The translations under genes were made by a program, and so were the position numbers. Below are positions 1 through 8,075 of a DNA stretch of 53,683 nucleotides, one piece after another (the stretch's first letter is position 1; every line of letters begins with the position of its first letter). The stretch spans positions 1 through 53,683 of the forward strand of contig DASUKF010000016.1 in NCBI GenBank assembly GCA_036278875.1, written 5' to 3'. The notes under the pieces were generated by a model. That model did not search any database, was not told where the DNA came from, and was given only the letters and a program-made list of their open reading frames with translations. The DNA comes from JANWLD01 sp036278875 (lineage in GTDB: Bacteria > Patescibacteriota > Saccharimonadia > Saccharimonadales > 2-12-FULL-41-12).

Positions 1-13
1 ACATATAGCTGAA

Positions 14-424
14 ATGACTTCAGAACTTAATCAAGGCTATAAAGCTGCAAAAAATATGCGGGATGAACTGAGGAAAAAAGAGTCCCGTACCTATCGGAAA
101 CTTATCAAAAGAATCAATGATATATCTTATGAACCCGTACCAGCCAAGCAAAAATACGACAAGTCTCTTACCCTTATACACGAAACGACATTAACCGAAT
201 GGGAGAGAGAAGACCTATTGACTCAAACGAAAGGTATCTACGAAGATATACTTTCAGCCAGCCCCTATGAACAGATTTTTGCAATGCTAATTCATTTTCG
301 GAACGATAATGTGACGAAAATACATAAGGTAAATAACTCTATTAAGCTCATAAAGTCTTCAAATTTAACTCCCGTAGAAAAACAACAGTTATTGGAGCAG
401 GTCAATATAGAATATAGTTTATAG
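14..424 (+). CDS. Hypothetical helical protein, possibly 5'-truncated
   Basis: I do not recognise this 136-residue protein. It is rich in Lys, Glu and Leu and looks mostly alpha-helical, with no signal peptide or membrane segment. The frame stays open from the window edge to the ATG at 14, so the true start may lie outside the window. The ATG has a TATAGC hexamer at 4-9 just upstream and no Shine-Dalgarno, which would also suit a leaderless start. It is AT-richer than the housekeeping genes further right. The 155 bases after it contain only the promoter of the next gene. Confidence 0.55.
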   Translation: MTSELNQGYKAAKNMRDELRKKESRTYRKLIKRINDISYEPVPAKQKYDKSLTLIHETTLTEWEREDLLTQTKGIYEDILSASPYEQIFAMLIHFRNDNVTKIHKVNNSIKLIKSSNLTPVEKQQLLEQVNIEYSL

Positions 425-518
425 TTATATTTATTCCATTGTCTGTGCAGTTGTTCTAAAACCGCATGATTTTATAACCCGCGAGGCCTTCGAAGAACAC
501 ATATCTTTTCTTGATTGC

Positions 519-546
519 TTGCAAACATTATTAAAATCATTATAAT
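519..546 (+). promoter_or_regulatory. Promoter of the flavin reductase/ArsR pair
   Basis: TTGCAA (519-524), a 16-base spacer and TATAAT (541-546). Transcription would start near 553, giving a leader of about 27 bases with a weak AACAGG ahead of the ATG at 580. Confidence 0.6.
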
Positions 547-579
547 TTCATATATAAACAATTAAACAGGTATTTATAT

Positions 580-1263
580 ATGAAATTTAGATTCGTTCGG
601 TCGGAAAAGGTAGTAGGGGACGTGGTGTCGTTTATATTTGAGCCGGAGCGGCCAATAAGCTGGAAACCCGGCCAGTATATGCACTATCTGCTGCCGCACG
701 AGAACGAAGATGACCGCGGACATGAACGCTGGTTTACCAATTCCGCTGCGCCGTTCGAAGGCCATGTCATGATAAGCACTCGTATAAGCGAACAGGGCAG
801 CAGCTTCAAAAATACCCTGCAGGCTTTGCAGCCGGGCGACGAGATTGAGGCCGACGGACCTGAAGGCGACTTTATAGTAGAAGATACGGACAGAAATTAT
901 ATTTTCGTCGCCGGAGGCATAGGTATCACTCCTTTCCGCTCTATTCTCTACGATGCATATAACAAAGGCATCAAGCTCAAAGTAAAGCTTCTTTATGCGA
1001 CGCGCGACTATGATATACCGTTCAAGGACGAGCTGGAGCAATTTAATGCCAACAATCCTAATATGAGCATAGAATACATAGTCGATCCGAACAGTATAGA
1101 TAAAGACCTGCTGAAGAAGCGTATCGACGAAACCGAAAATCCGATAGTATACGTATCCGGTCCGAAGCCGATGGTTAAAAGCTTTGCCAAAGACTTGCGC
1201 GATTTGGGCCTGAGCAAAGAAAATATCAAGACAGACGACTTCCCGGGCTATAAGGCGTACTAA
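580..1263 (+). CDS. FAD/NAD(P)H-binding oxidoreductase, ferredoxin-NADP reductase family
   Basis: A 227-residue cytoplasmic flavoprotein that should pass electrons between NAD(P)H and a separate acceptor. The N-terminal FAD barrel carries RWFT near residue 50, in place of the usual RxYS/T flavin motif. The C-terminal half has the NAD(P) motif AGGIGITPFRS around residues 110-120 and a YVSGPKPM segment typical of the family. No 2Fe-2S ferredoxin domain is fused, so the electron partner is a separate, unknown protein. Its stop codon is immediately followed by the start of an ArsR-type regulator, so the two are probably cotranscribed. The precise substrate cannot be told from sequence. Confidence 0.8.
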   Translation: MKFRFVRSEKVVGDVVSFIFEPERPISWKPGQYMHYLLPHENEDDRGHERWFTNSAAPFEGHVMISTRISEQGSSFKNTLQALQPGDEIEADGPEGDFIVEDTDRNYIFVAGGIGITPFRSILYDAYNKGIKLKVKLLYATRDYDIPFKDELEQFNANNPNMSIEYIVDPNSIDKDLLKKRIDETENPIVYVSGPKPMVKSFAKDLRDLGLSKENIKTDDFPGYKAY

Positions 1264-1581
1264 ATGCTTTCACCCAGAGAACGCCGGAAACTGCAGCCGC
1301 ACATCCGCGGCATGGATGTTACCCGGCTTGCCGGCGCCTTTGACGCGTTGAGCGAGCCGAACAGGTGCACCATATTCCGCACGCTTTTGAAAAAAGATAA
1401 GATAAACGTAGGTGATATAGCGGGCCTGCTGAAGATTTCCGAACCGCTGGCTTCCCAGCACCTGAAAACCCTTTTAAGTGCCGGAATAGTTGTCCGCACA
1501 AAAAAAGGCAGGAATGTTTACTACAGCGTCAATCAGAATGATAAGCTCGTCAAAGCTCTGGAAAAAGTAGTCGAAGGATAA
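1264..1581 (+). CDS. ArsR-family winged-helix transcriptional regulator
   Basis: A 105-residue DNA-binding protein. The ArsR pattern is clear: LSEPNRCTIFRTLL, then the recognition helix LKISEPLASQHLKTLLSAG, then a wing with KKGRNVYYS. The CxC metal site of classical ArsR/SmtB sensors is missing; the only cysteine in view is in NRC, so a metal role is unsupported and a thiol or redox role is possible. Its ATG follows the TAA of the flavin reductase with no gap, which implies translational coupling and suggests that it regulates that reductase or its own operon. Confidence 0.85.
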   Translation: MLSPRERRKLQPHIRGMDVTRLAGAFDALSEPNRCTIFRTLLKKDKINVGDIAGLLKISEPLASQHLKTLLSAGIVVRTKKGRNVYYSVNQNDKLVKALEKVVEG

Positions 1582-1590
1582 GGCTTAAGC

Positions 1591-1619
1591 TTGCTTTTTA
1601 CCTCTTGAAACAGTATGGT
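1591..1619 (+). promoter_or_regulatory. Promoter of the HAD-like gene, near-leaderless
   Basis: TTGCTT (1591-1596), a 17-base spacer and TATGGT (1614-1619). The ATG at 1628 lies 8 bases after the -10 box, so the mRNA would begin within a few bases of the start codon. Confidence 0.55.
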
Positions 1620-1627
1620 TTGTTCTG

Positions 1628-2299
1628 ATGAGCGAGTTACCACCACGTTTACTTACTGATTTTGACGGCACTGTTGTCGAGAAGCTTAATCCAGCCAATC
1701 CATTGCACTGGCGCAGGAATTTAAGAAAGTATCCGCTAGCCGGCATGGAAGGTTATGTTGAGTTCTTGGGCGGTGTTCAAAGCACAGGAGTAGAGATAGG
1801 GCCGGTTGTATCCAGACGTGCAGAGCGGTTGCGGCGCGCTAAAACCACCCGGTCGATAAGCGACTTAAGCCTTTCCGAATTTTTTGGTAGGCCGGACCAG
1901 GTCATCCTGGCGGGCAGCGAGAAAGAGAAAGGCAGGGTTGTAGCCGAGCAAAGCCTTCTTAGAGCCATAGGTATGCTAGAGGATAGCCCGCATAAATTAG
2001 GAAAATCCCTTTTGGAATATGCGCTAAAAAATAGCCAGGTTGAAGGGCATCACCCGATACTTATCGGTGTGGTATCACATGGCACAAGCTATGAAAAAAT
2101 CAGCGAGTTAAGGGGCGAGCTAAGACATCGTCCACAAACCGATGATGTAGTTGTACGCGGCGAAGTCGGCAGCAATATAGGATTTACCGCATACATGGGC
2201 CCACTGGAAGTACATGTGACCCAGCTTGAGCCGTATACAGCCGAAGAAGGCCGGCGTTTCGGCGAGAGATTGCAGGCTTTGTCCGCGGCCGAAGGCTAA
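1628..2299 (+). CDS. HAD-superfamily-like protein
   Basis: A 223-residue soluble protein. LLTDFDGTVV at residues 8-17 is the HAD nucleophile motif DxDGT, and LEDSPHKLGKS near residue 117 could be the acidic Mg-binding motif IV. VVSRR near residue 60 may supply motif II and the lysines near residue 100 motif III. This suggests a phosphatase or phosphotransferase, but the substrate is unknown and the C-terminal 100 residues are unfamiliar. Its stop overlaps by 4 bases the stop of the convergent gene on the other strand. Confidence 0.6.
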   Translation: MSELPPRLLTDFDGTVVEKLNPANPLHWRRNLRKYPLAGMEGYVEFLGGVQSTGVEIGPVVSRRAERLRRAKTTRSISDLSLSEFFGRPDQVILAGSEKEKGRVVAEQSLLRAIGMLEDSPHKLGKSLLEYALKNSQVEGHHPILIGVVSHGTSYEKISELRGELRHRPQTDDVVVRGEVGSNIGFTAYMGPLEVHVTQLEPYTAEEGRRFGERLQALSAAEG

Positions 2300-3264
2300 T
2301 TAAGGATGCGGATTTTGGAGAAGTTTTTTCCTTTTAGTCCTTCAAGTTTCACATTTTCCCATCCAAACTTGGCATTTTCAAGCTGACTGGGTGTTAAAAC
2401 CAGCTGGCGAAATGAATCATTGTTTACTTTAAGTGCTCCCCCGCCGCACCAGAATTTTGCAATGGAATCTTTGGTAGTGCCAACGCACAGCGAACCGCCT
2501 AAAGGAGTAGTTACTACCATTATTTTCTCGGGAGTACGATAATACGGTCGGCGCTGGCTCATCTTTCCGTAGGCTTCATGAACAAGAAACACTTTTTCCC
2601 GCCACTCGGGATCTTTTGTCTGTTCGGGCGTAGTATTTACATTCAGTTCCACCATTTTTTTCCATGACTCATCCAGTGGCGGAAACCCGCCGTTAAACTC
2701 GGCTTTGGTTTCGACAATCCGCCGGTCGAGTTCGTCATCAAAAGCCTTCTGATTTTCGTACCTGTCACCGACACGGTTATAAGTCATGTCTAGGTTCTCA
2801 GGCTGGTACGGCTTTATAAACTTCAAAAGTTTTTTGAATGTTTCTCGGTATGCCTGGGTATCTTCTGGCGGAATATTGTTCATACGCTTTATCACTGCGT
2901 CGTCCGAGAAGAAGTCGAACCATACTCCGGGCTTATAGATTTCGCAGATAGGTTTTATCCATTTTGTGTAATAAACCATAGTAAAGAGCTCTGCCCAATC
3001 CGGTTCGGGAGTTTCGGAGAGGCGCCACAATTTATACCCGCCGAACGGCACGGTAAACTTAATAGGTTCGTTTTTATTTACATTAATGCTAACAGCACTT
3101 TTTATTTGTTCCAGTCTTTCCGGGTCCAGGCTGTATTTACGGAATTTTTTAGTAGTGATAAGCTGGATTATTTTATCTTCCGGCGGAGTCCGTCCGATAT
3201 CTTCCATCTGTACCGGTTCGGCCAGTGCTTCAAGCGTTGAAATTATGTATTCTTTAGCAGTCAT
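2296..3264 (-). CDS. Hypothetical protein, weakly isocyanide synthase-like
   Basis: Not firmly recognised. An upstream GTG at 3321 would add 19 residues; I prefer the ATG at 3264 because the added part is unlike the rest. The middle reads PFGGYKLWR, then DWAELFTMVYYT, then YKPGVWFDFFSDDAVI, then IPPEDTQAYRETFKKLL. Later there is a basic-aromatic stretch followed by GGSLCVGTTKDSIAKFW. That order of elements recalls the PvcA/DIT1 isocyanide synthase family (PF05141), which converts an amino acid amine to an isonitrile. The resemblance is from memory of the pattern only, and no partner Fe(II)/2-oxoglutarate oxygenase lies nearby. It is transcribed away from the membrane-protein gene at 3413. Confidence 0.45.
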   Translation of the reverse strand: MTAKEYIISTLEALAEPVQMEDIGRTPPEDKIIQLITTKKFRKYSLDPERLEQIKSAVSINVNKNEPIKFTVPFGGYKLWRLSETPEPDWAELFTMVYYTKWIKPICEIYKPGVWFDFFSDDAVIKRMNNIPPEDTQAYRETFKKLLKFIKPYQPENLDMTYNRVGDRYENQKAFDDELDRRIVETKAEFNGGFPPLDESWKKMVELNVNTTPEQTKDPEWREKVFLVHEAYGKMSQRRPYYRTPEKIMVVTTPLGGSLCVGTTKDSIAKFWCGGGALKVNNDSFRQLVLTPSQLENAKFGWENVKLEGLKGKNFSKIRILN

Positions 3265-3412
3265 AATTTGGAGATGCGGGGCAGACACGACCCTGCCGTA
3301 GAAAGCCTTGCGGGCTAACACCTATTCTCGGTCACCGCATCAAATATAGCGTAGCATAAAGACTCCGTGCATTTTTGTGCATGCTTTTGTATAGTTATTT
3401 AAAAGATAGCAA

Positions 3413-5059
3413 ATGGACGAAAATAAAACACCAGATAACTTTCAGCAACCTGCTTTTCGCACAATTCAAACTCCGTCTGAATCTGCCCTTCCGCCAAGCA
3501 ATAATGAGGCGGGCCAATCATTCTGGTTAAGAATCCTACTGACGATAATATTTGCCCTATATTCAACCATAATAATTATGTTGCTGTTCAATAAACCGGA
3601 AACCTCTTTGCTGCTGGTAAAGATTCTGTTTGCTATGCCATTGATATTTGCGGCCTGGAAACACGTTAAAGGAGTCTTGTTGCCGTATGCAGTAAGCGCC
3701 GGGGTGGCTATAGCCGTTTTATCTATAAAATTTAGTCTCGATGAAACTTCGTCTGTCGCCCGGCACTATATCCCGGTATTTTCCGGGCATACCGACGGCC
3801 AGATACTTATTGCTTCCTTTGGAGGAGGGTTATTGCTGGCATTGTTGGCTTTTGTAACGTTGAACTATGGCTCGCGTTTAAGCCGGGCTACTGCCAATAT
3901 AGTATTTCGAATCTTAGCTGTATGGATGATTTTATTTTTCGGTTCGACGGCGCATTTGATAGTGGACAGGGCAGATTACCGGACAAAACAAGTAGACTAC
4001 GAACAATCTAAGATAACCTATCAACAGACAACCCTTAATAATAAACTGGAACTTTATGATCCGATTCTTCCGGCTAATTATCGAAAAAGCACCGTCTATG
4101 CAACGGATAATTCGTCTAAGCATGCGAGTTACGCAGTTGTATATTCATCAGGAAGCAGGTCCGGCGCAGACATAACGGTTGCGGTATCTCTTGGAAAGAT
4201 CTCGGGTAGTTGTGACAATTCCATGACGCCACGCATTAAGATTGATGGTTCAAAGAGGTCCTATAGCTGTAATATTGTGTTGCGATCAGATGACGGTCAG
4301 GATGTTTATGGGTACCGTTATTTATCAAATTTGAAATACCAAGGGATTGACCCAAAAACTTTATCACCTGACGAACTAAAACATATACAACCGTCTATAT
4401 TTTATATCCAAAAATCCGATAATCTTATAAGTCTGGAATACGGAACACAGAACAATGGATCCAGTCCGTTAAACGCAGTTGCGGTAGGTAATTTTGCCGA
4501 TAGCCTGAATCCGCTTGATGCTAATGCCAAGGAAAAATTCATAAACAAATTCATAAAACCGGCTAAGCCAATAAAGCCTCAAGGGCCGAACAATGTTTAT
4601 CGTGATTCTGTCATGCTTAGTTTTATTTTTGCCGCCTACTTGGCTATATTCCTTTGGGCCATTGAGAATGTCTTTAAAAAAGCCGGCCGCAAGTACTGGC
4701 AGACCTATGTTCCTGTAATGAATCTATGGGTACTAACTAAAATCGCCGGCCGGCCTGGTTGGTGGTCGTTATTGGCTTACCTGGATACTAATCCGTATTC
4801 TGCGGCGAATACACAATTTTTGCTCAGAAACGCGGTTTTATCACCCGTCTTGATTCCTCTCATGACCGTAATGACATTAATAAGATTCATATTATTTATC
4901 CTCGTTTCTACTTCTATGGCAAAAAGATTCGGTAAACCTAAGCTGTTCAGCATTTTGCTTATAATCCCGCCATTCCCCGGGTATCTTATACTCGGTTTTG
5001 ATAAGTCCCGATATATACAGGAGCTGCACAAGTCTGCCGTAGAAAACCTTGGGGACTAA
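3413..5059 (+). CDS. Multi-pass membrane protein with C-terminal DUF5684-type domain
   Basis: A 548-residue protein. After about 35 polar, Pro/Ser-rich residues come several hydrophobic helices (about residues 40-190), then an extracytoplasmic-looking region of about 200 residues with paired cysteines (GSCDN, YSCNI), then a membrane domain. That last domain has KKAGRKYWQTYVPVMNLWVL, IAGRPGWW, SMAKRFGK and FPGYLILGFD, which matches the DUF5684 pattern common next to signal peptidases and in CPR genomes. The function is unknown. TATAGT at 3390-3395 may be the -10 box. Confidence 0.7.
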   Translation: MDENKTPDNFQQPAFRTIQTPSESALPPSNNEAGQSFWLRILLTIIFALYSTIIIMLLFNKPETSLLLVKILFAMPLIFAAWKHVKGVLLPYAVSAGVAIAVLSIKFSLDETSSVARHYIPVFSGHTDGQILIASFGGGLLLALLAFVTLNYGSRLSRATANIVFRILAVWMILFFGSTAHLIVDRADYRTKQVDYEQSKITYQQTTLNNKLELYDPILPANYRKSTVYATDNSSKHASYAVVYSSGSRSGADITVAVSLGKISGSCDNSMTPRIKIDGSKRSYSCNIVLRSDDGQDVYGYRYLSNLKYQGIDPKTLSPDELKHIQPSIFYIQKSDNLISLEYGTQNNGSSPLNAVAVGNFADSLNPLDANAKEKFINKFIKPAKPIKPQGPNNVYRDSVMLSFIFAAYLAIFLWAIENVFKKAGRKYWQTYVPVMNLWVLTKIAGRPGWWSLLAYLDTNPYSAANTQFLLRNAVLSPVLIPLMTVMTLIRFILFILVSTSMAKRFGKPKLFSILLIIPPFPGYLILGFDKSRYIQELHKSAVENLGD

Positions 5060-5125
5060 TGTCCTATGCTTTTTGAATTTTTTGGTCTATTATTAAGCCA
5101 AATATAAGCATAAGGGTTAATACTC

Positions 5126-5698
5126 ATGAAAAAGTTAAATAATAAAGGTTTCGGCGTAGTCGAGGCTATTTTGATATTGATAATAGTAGGGATTATCGGC
5201 GGCACAGGGGTCTATGTATACAAACAGAATCAGAGTGACAAAGATTTGGGCTCTGGCGGCAATTCGCAGATTCAGAAAACCGCTTCAGATTCTCAGGCGG
5301 ACAAGCAAACAGCTCAAACTCCCGCAGCAGAAGACTCAAATAAAGGCTTTCTGGTCATAAAAGAATGGGGAATAAAAGTTAAACTTCGCGACAGTGATAA
5401 AGTAACCGGTTATACCTACGATTCGAAGCCGGGAGATATTTTCGGCTATAAATATGATTCTGCGGTTACACCCGTAATCAAATTAATAAATGCTAAAAAT
5501 GAAAATTGTAAAACTATCGGTGTATATATGTATCGTACGGACAAGAACTACGAAGGTGTCACAAAGAAGGTGGGAGACCACTACTTCTTGGTAACGGGAA
5601 GTCCGGGACAGTGTGCCGACAGCACAAACGACCCTGACGAATTAGCCAACCAGAGGCTGGTAAAGGACTTTGTTCCGGCAAACGCTGAAGTTCTTTAG
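5126..5698 (+). CDS. Orphan type IV prepilin-like protein
   Basis: A 190-residue protein. The N-terminus is MKKLNNKGFGVVEAILIL followed by a hydrophobic helix to about residue 30, so a short basic leader, Gly before Phe, Glu at mature position +5 and a transmembrane helix are all present. This is the layout cut by prepilin peptidase. A Gly/Ser/Gln/Ala linker (about 35-70) leads to a soluble domain with two cysteines about 35 residues apart. It lies 42 kb from the pilus locus and follows the DUF5684 gene by 66 bases, so it may be a minor pilin or a pseudopilin-anchored surface protein. Confidence 0.65.
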   Translation: MKKLNNKGFGVVEAILILIIVGIIGGTGVYVYKQNQSDKDLGSGGNSQIQKTASDSQADKQTAQTPAAEDSNKGFLVIKEWGIKVKLRDSDKVTGYTYDSKPGDIFGYKYDSAVTPVIKLINAKNENCKTIGVYMYRTDKNYEGVTKKVGDHYFLVTGSPGQCADSTNDPDELANQRLVKDFVPANAEVL

Positions 5699-5721
5699 CT
5701 GAAAGCTCTAATCGCTCGTGC

Positions 5722-5750
5722 TTGCAAAGTTTGGTATATAGGAAAATAAT
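5722..5750 (+). promoter_or_regulatory. Promoter of the gene at 5780
   Basis: TTGCAA (5722-5727), a 17-base spacer and AATAAT (5745-5750). The predicted leader of about 22 bases contains the Shine-Dalgarno AAGGAG at 5768-5773. Confidence 0.55.
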
Positions 5751-5779
5751 ATTAATTAAATTTGTTCAAGGAGTTTAAT

Positions 5780-6379
5780 ATGCCTGCAGTATGGGACGCA
5801 GAGGCTTTTGAAAAGAAATTCGAACAGCGCACGCAAGAAATTGCTCAAGAAAGAGCCTCAGAGGAAGTGGAAAAAGTACGGGAAGTATTTGATCGGCATG
5901 CTGAATTCCTAGGACCAAAATTAATTGCTACCCTTGTCCAGCGCGATTATGAAAGTGTTTTCAAGGCGACTACAGAAAAAAGGAATGAAGGAAGGCTAAA
6001 CGATAACTTTAGTGTTAATCCCGGCGTCAGGGTTATCGTAAATAGTGCCGCAATGAGTATGAGAAATGGCGGAACCCCAATCGAAGAATTATTTAAAGTT
6101 CAAGAAGTCGGGGAGATATATGTAGAGGCCTTGAAGCCTGCGGAGGGCATGCCGGAAGGCTTTCATGAGTTTTATTTGCCGGATGGTACATACGGAATGG
6201 TAGCTGAAAATGACTGCCAGATTTGGGGAATAAAAGCTCCTAGAGGCTCTGGCGAGGCGCATCGCTTTCCTATGAGCTTAAATCCTGGATTTATCGTACG
6301 TATGGAAGGCGACTCCGGAGAATTGTGGCAAAATCCGGGCTTACAACCCGACGGAAGTCCGGTAGCACAAGCGGCCTAG
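5780..6379 (+). CDS. Hypothetical soluble protein
   Basis: Not recognised, 199 residues. The start is the ATG at 5780 because AAGGAG at 5768-5773 sits 6 bases before it; an upstream in-frame TTG at 5762 precedes that ribosome site and is unlikely. The first 50 residues are charged and probably coiled-coil (Glu, Gln, Arg rich). The rest looks globular, with no membrane segment and no catalytic motif I can name. It is one of the few genes here with a textbook leader and Shine-Dalgarno. Confidence 0.6.
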   Translation: MPAVWDAEAFEKKFEQRTQEIAQERASEEVEKVREVFDRHAEFLGPKLIATLVQRDYESVFKATTEKRNEGRLNDNFSVNPGVRVIVNSAAMSMRNGGTPIEELFKVQEVGEIYVEALKPAEGMPEGFHEFYLPDGTYGMVAENDCQIWGIKAPRGSGEAHRFPMSLNPGFIVRMEGDSGELWQNPGLQPDGSPVAQAA

Positions 6380-6391
6380 ACTTTTTTGCCC

Positions 6392-6550
6392 ATGCTTGCA
6401 GTATGTAGAAGAACAAACCGGAAAAAAAGTTATATGCCTGTAAAAGAGCCGGAGGAAAGATACGGCGAATTTCCTCAAATGACCGACGAGCAACGGGCCA
6501 GATACGAACTGGTAAGCGAAGCTTACTTTGTGTCAACAAGCGGAAATTAA
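6392..6550 (+). CDS. Candidate 52-residue small protein
   Basis: A short frame between the gene at 5780 and the convergent MFS gene. From the ATG at 6392 it encodes 52 residues; an internal ATG at 6434 would give 38. The part after 6434 reads MPVKEPEERYGEFPQMTDEQ and continues with ARYELVSEAYFVS, which has the composition of a real small acidic helical protein. No clear Shine-Dalgarno is seen. It could also be a remnant. It ends 7 bases before the stop of the MFS gene. Confidence 0.35.
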   Translation: MLAVCRRTNRKKSYMPVKEPEERYGEFPQMTDEQRARYELVSEAYFVSTSGN

Positions 6551-6557
6551 TAAATAA

Positions 6558-7994
6558 TTAGCCCATGTGGACGGCTTCGGACGAAGCCGGTTCGCCTTTG
6601 ACATGCTTGATAAGCACGAAAGCAAGTATAGAAGCGGCGATTGCGAACCATGAAGCAACCAGGAAAGCCTCGTGAGAGCCGGCAACCTGTGCAGTGGCCG
6701 GGTCATGGCCGCTGGCTAAAGAGCTGGTAATGTGCGAAGCGTAAACGCCCGTTAATATGGCCAAGCCCAGCGAACCGCCGACTTGCTGCGAAGTATTCAG
6801 GATTCCTGAGGCAAGTCCGGCCTGATGCTTGGGTACGCCGGATGTGGCCGCTATGGTAATACTCACGAACATTTGGCCTAAGCCGGCGGCCATAAGCATA
6901 AGGCCTGGAAACACATTGGCCCAGTAGGTACTGCCTACTTCCAGATTAGAAAATACCAGCAGACCGGCCGCCAGGAACAGCGGCCCTACGACCATCGGCG
7001 GCTTGTAGCCGATTTTGCTTATAAGATTAGAAACGATTCCAGAAAATATGCCGATTACCACGGTTACCGGCAGCATGGCAAAACCTGTTTTAACAGGGGA
7101 GAACTGCATGATGCCCTGGACATACAGAGTTAGAAAGAAAAACATTGCGAACATGCTGGCAGTGATAGGGAACTGCATGATGTTCGCACCGCGCAGGTTA
7201 CGCAGCTTGAATATAGAAAATGGCACCAAAGGCTGTTTTGACCGCAGTTCGTTAAAAACGAACGATATCAAAAGAATGGCCGCGGCACCGAAGAACATCA
7301 GGCTTTTATTACTGGTCCAGCCATAAGTCGGAGCTTTTACCAGGCCATAGACCAAAGACATTAAGCCGGTTGTAACCAGCACAGCGCCGGGCAGGTCCAG
7401 GTGGGTATGCTCCAAGTCGCCTTTGCTTTCAACCAGCGCCCGGTTAGCGAAGAACGCGACTGCAAGACCGACCGGTACGTTTACGAAAAAGTTCCATTCC
7501 CAGCCCAGGTATTCGGTCAGGACCCCGCCGAAGAGCAGGCCTGCCGCGGCCCCTCCGGCTGCAACGCCGCCCCAGACGCCTAGGGCCCGGTTGCGCTCTT
7601 TACCCTCTTTAAAGGTGTTAATTACGATTGAAAGAGCGGCAGGGGACATGAAAGCGGCGCTCAAACCTTGAAGCGCCCGGCAGAAAATGAGTATATTCTC
7701 GGAATGGCTGAGGCCCGCCAAAAGAGAAGCAATGGTAAAGGCAAGTACTCCGCCAAGGAATAATTTCTTGCGTCCGAACAAATCGGCTGCACGTCCTCCA
7801 AACAGCAGGAACCCGCCGAAAGCCAGCGTGTATGCGGTAACTACCCATTGGAGATTGTCACTGGAAAAATTAAGAGCAGTTTTTATAGACGGCAGCGCCA
7901 CGTTTACGATGGATATATCTAAAACAACCATGAACTGCGCCAAGGCCATCAGGAACAATATCTCGCCCTTATGAATTACTCTTTTTTTTGCCAT
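6558..7994 (-). CDS. MFS drug exporter, DHA2 (EmrB/QacA) type
   Basis: A 478-residue inner-membrane protein, probably with 14 helices as usual for the DHA2 branch. It would use the proton gradient to export toxic compounds. Helix 1 has FMVVLDISIVNVALPSI, the DHA2 hallmark. Loop 2-3 has GGRAADLFGRKKLF, the MFS motif A. Helix 5 has SPAALSIVINTF and GGVAAGGAAAGLLFGG (motif C region). The C-terminal tail is short. The upstream region holds GGGAGAGGG before the ATG and TATAAT (8025-8030, complement), with a 19-base gap to a possible TTGCCC. The substrate is unknown. Confidence 0.88.
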   Translation of the reverse strand: MAKKRVIHKGEILFLMALAQFMVVLDISIVNVALPSIKTALNFSSDNLQWVVTAYTLAFGGFLLFGGRAADLFGRKKLFLGGVLAFTIASLLAGLSHSENILIFCRALQGLSAAFMSPAALSIVINTFKEGKERNRALGVWGGVAAGGAAAGLLFGGVLTEYLGWEWNFFVNVPVGLAVAFFANRALVESKGDLEHTHLDLPGAVLVTTGLMSLVYGLVKAPTYGWTSNKSLMFFGAAAILLISFVFNELRSKQPLVPFSIFKLRNLRGANIMQFPITASMFAMFFFLTLYVQGIMQFSPVKTGFAMLPVTVVIGIFSGIVSNLISKIGYKPPMVVGPLFLAAGLLVFSNLEVGSTYWANVFPGLMLMAAGLGQMFVSITIAATSGVPKHQAGLASGILNTSQQVGGSLGLAILTGVYASHITSSLASGHDPATAQVAGSHEAFLVASWFAIAASILAFVLIKHVKGEPASSEAVHMG

Positions 7995-8075
7995 AGGTTT
8001 ATACCCTCTCCCTAAAGTGAAATGATTATATAAAGATTATCCTAAAAGGGGGCAAAAATCTATAACGAACTAAAT

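Noticed and set aside
1264..1581. Arsenic or metal sensing for the ArsR-family protein
   Set aside because: The CxC metal-binding pair is missing and no ars genes are nearby.
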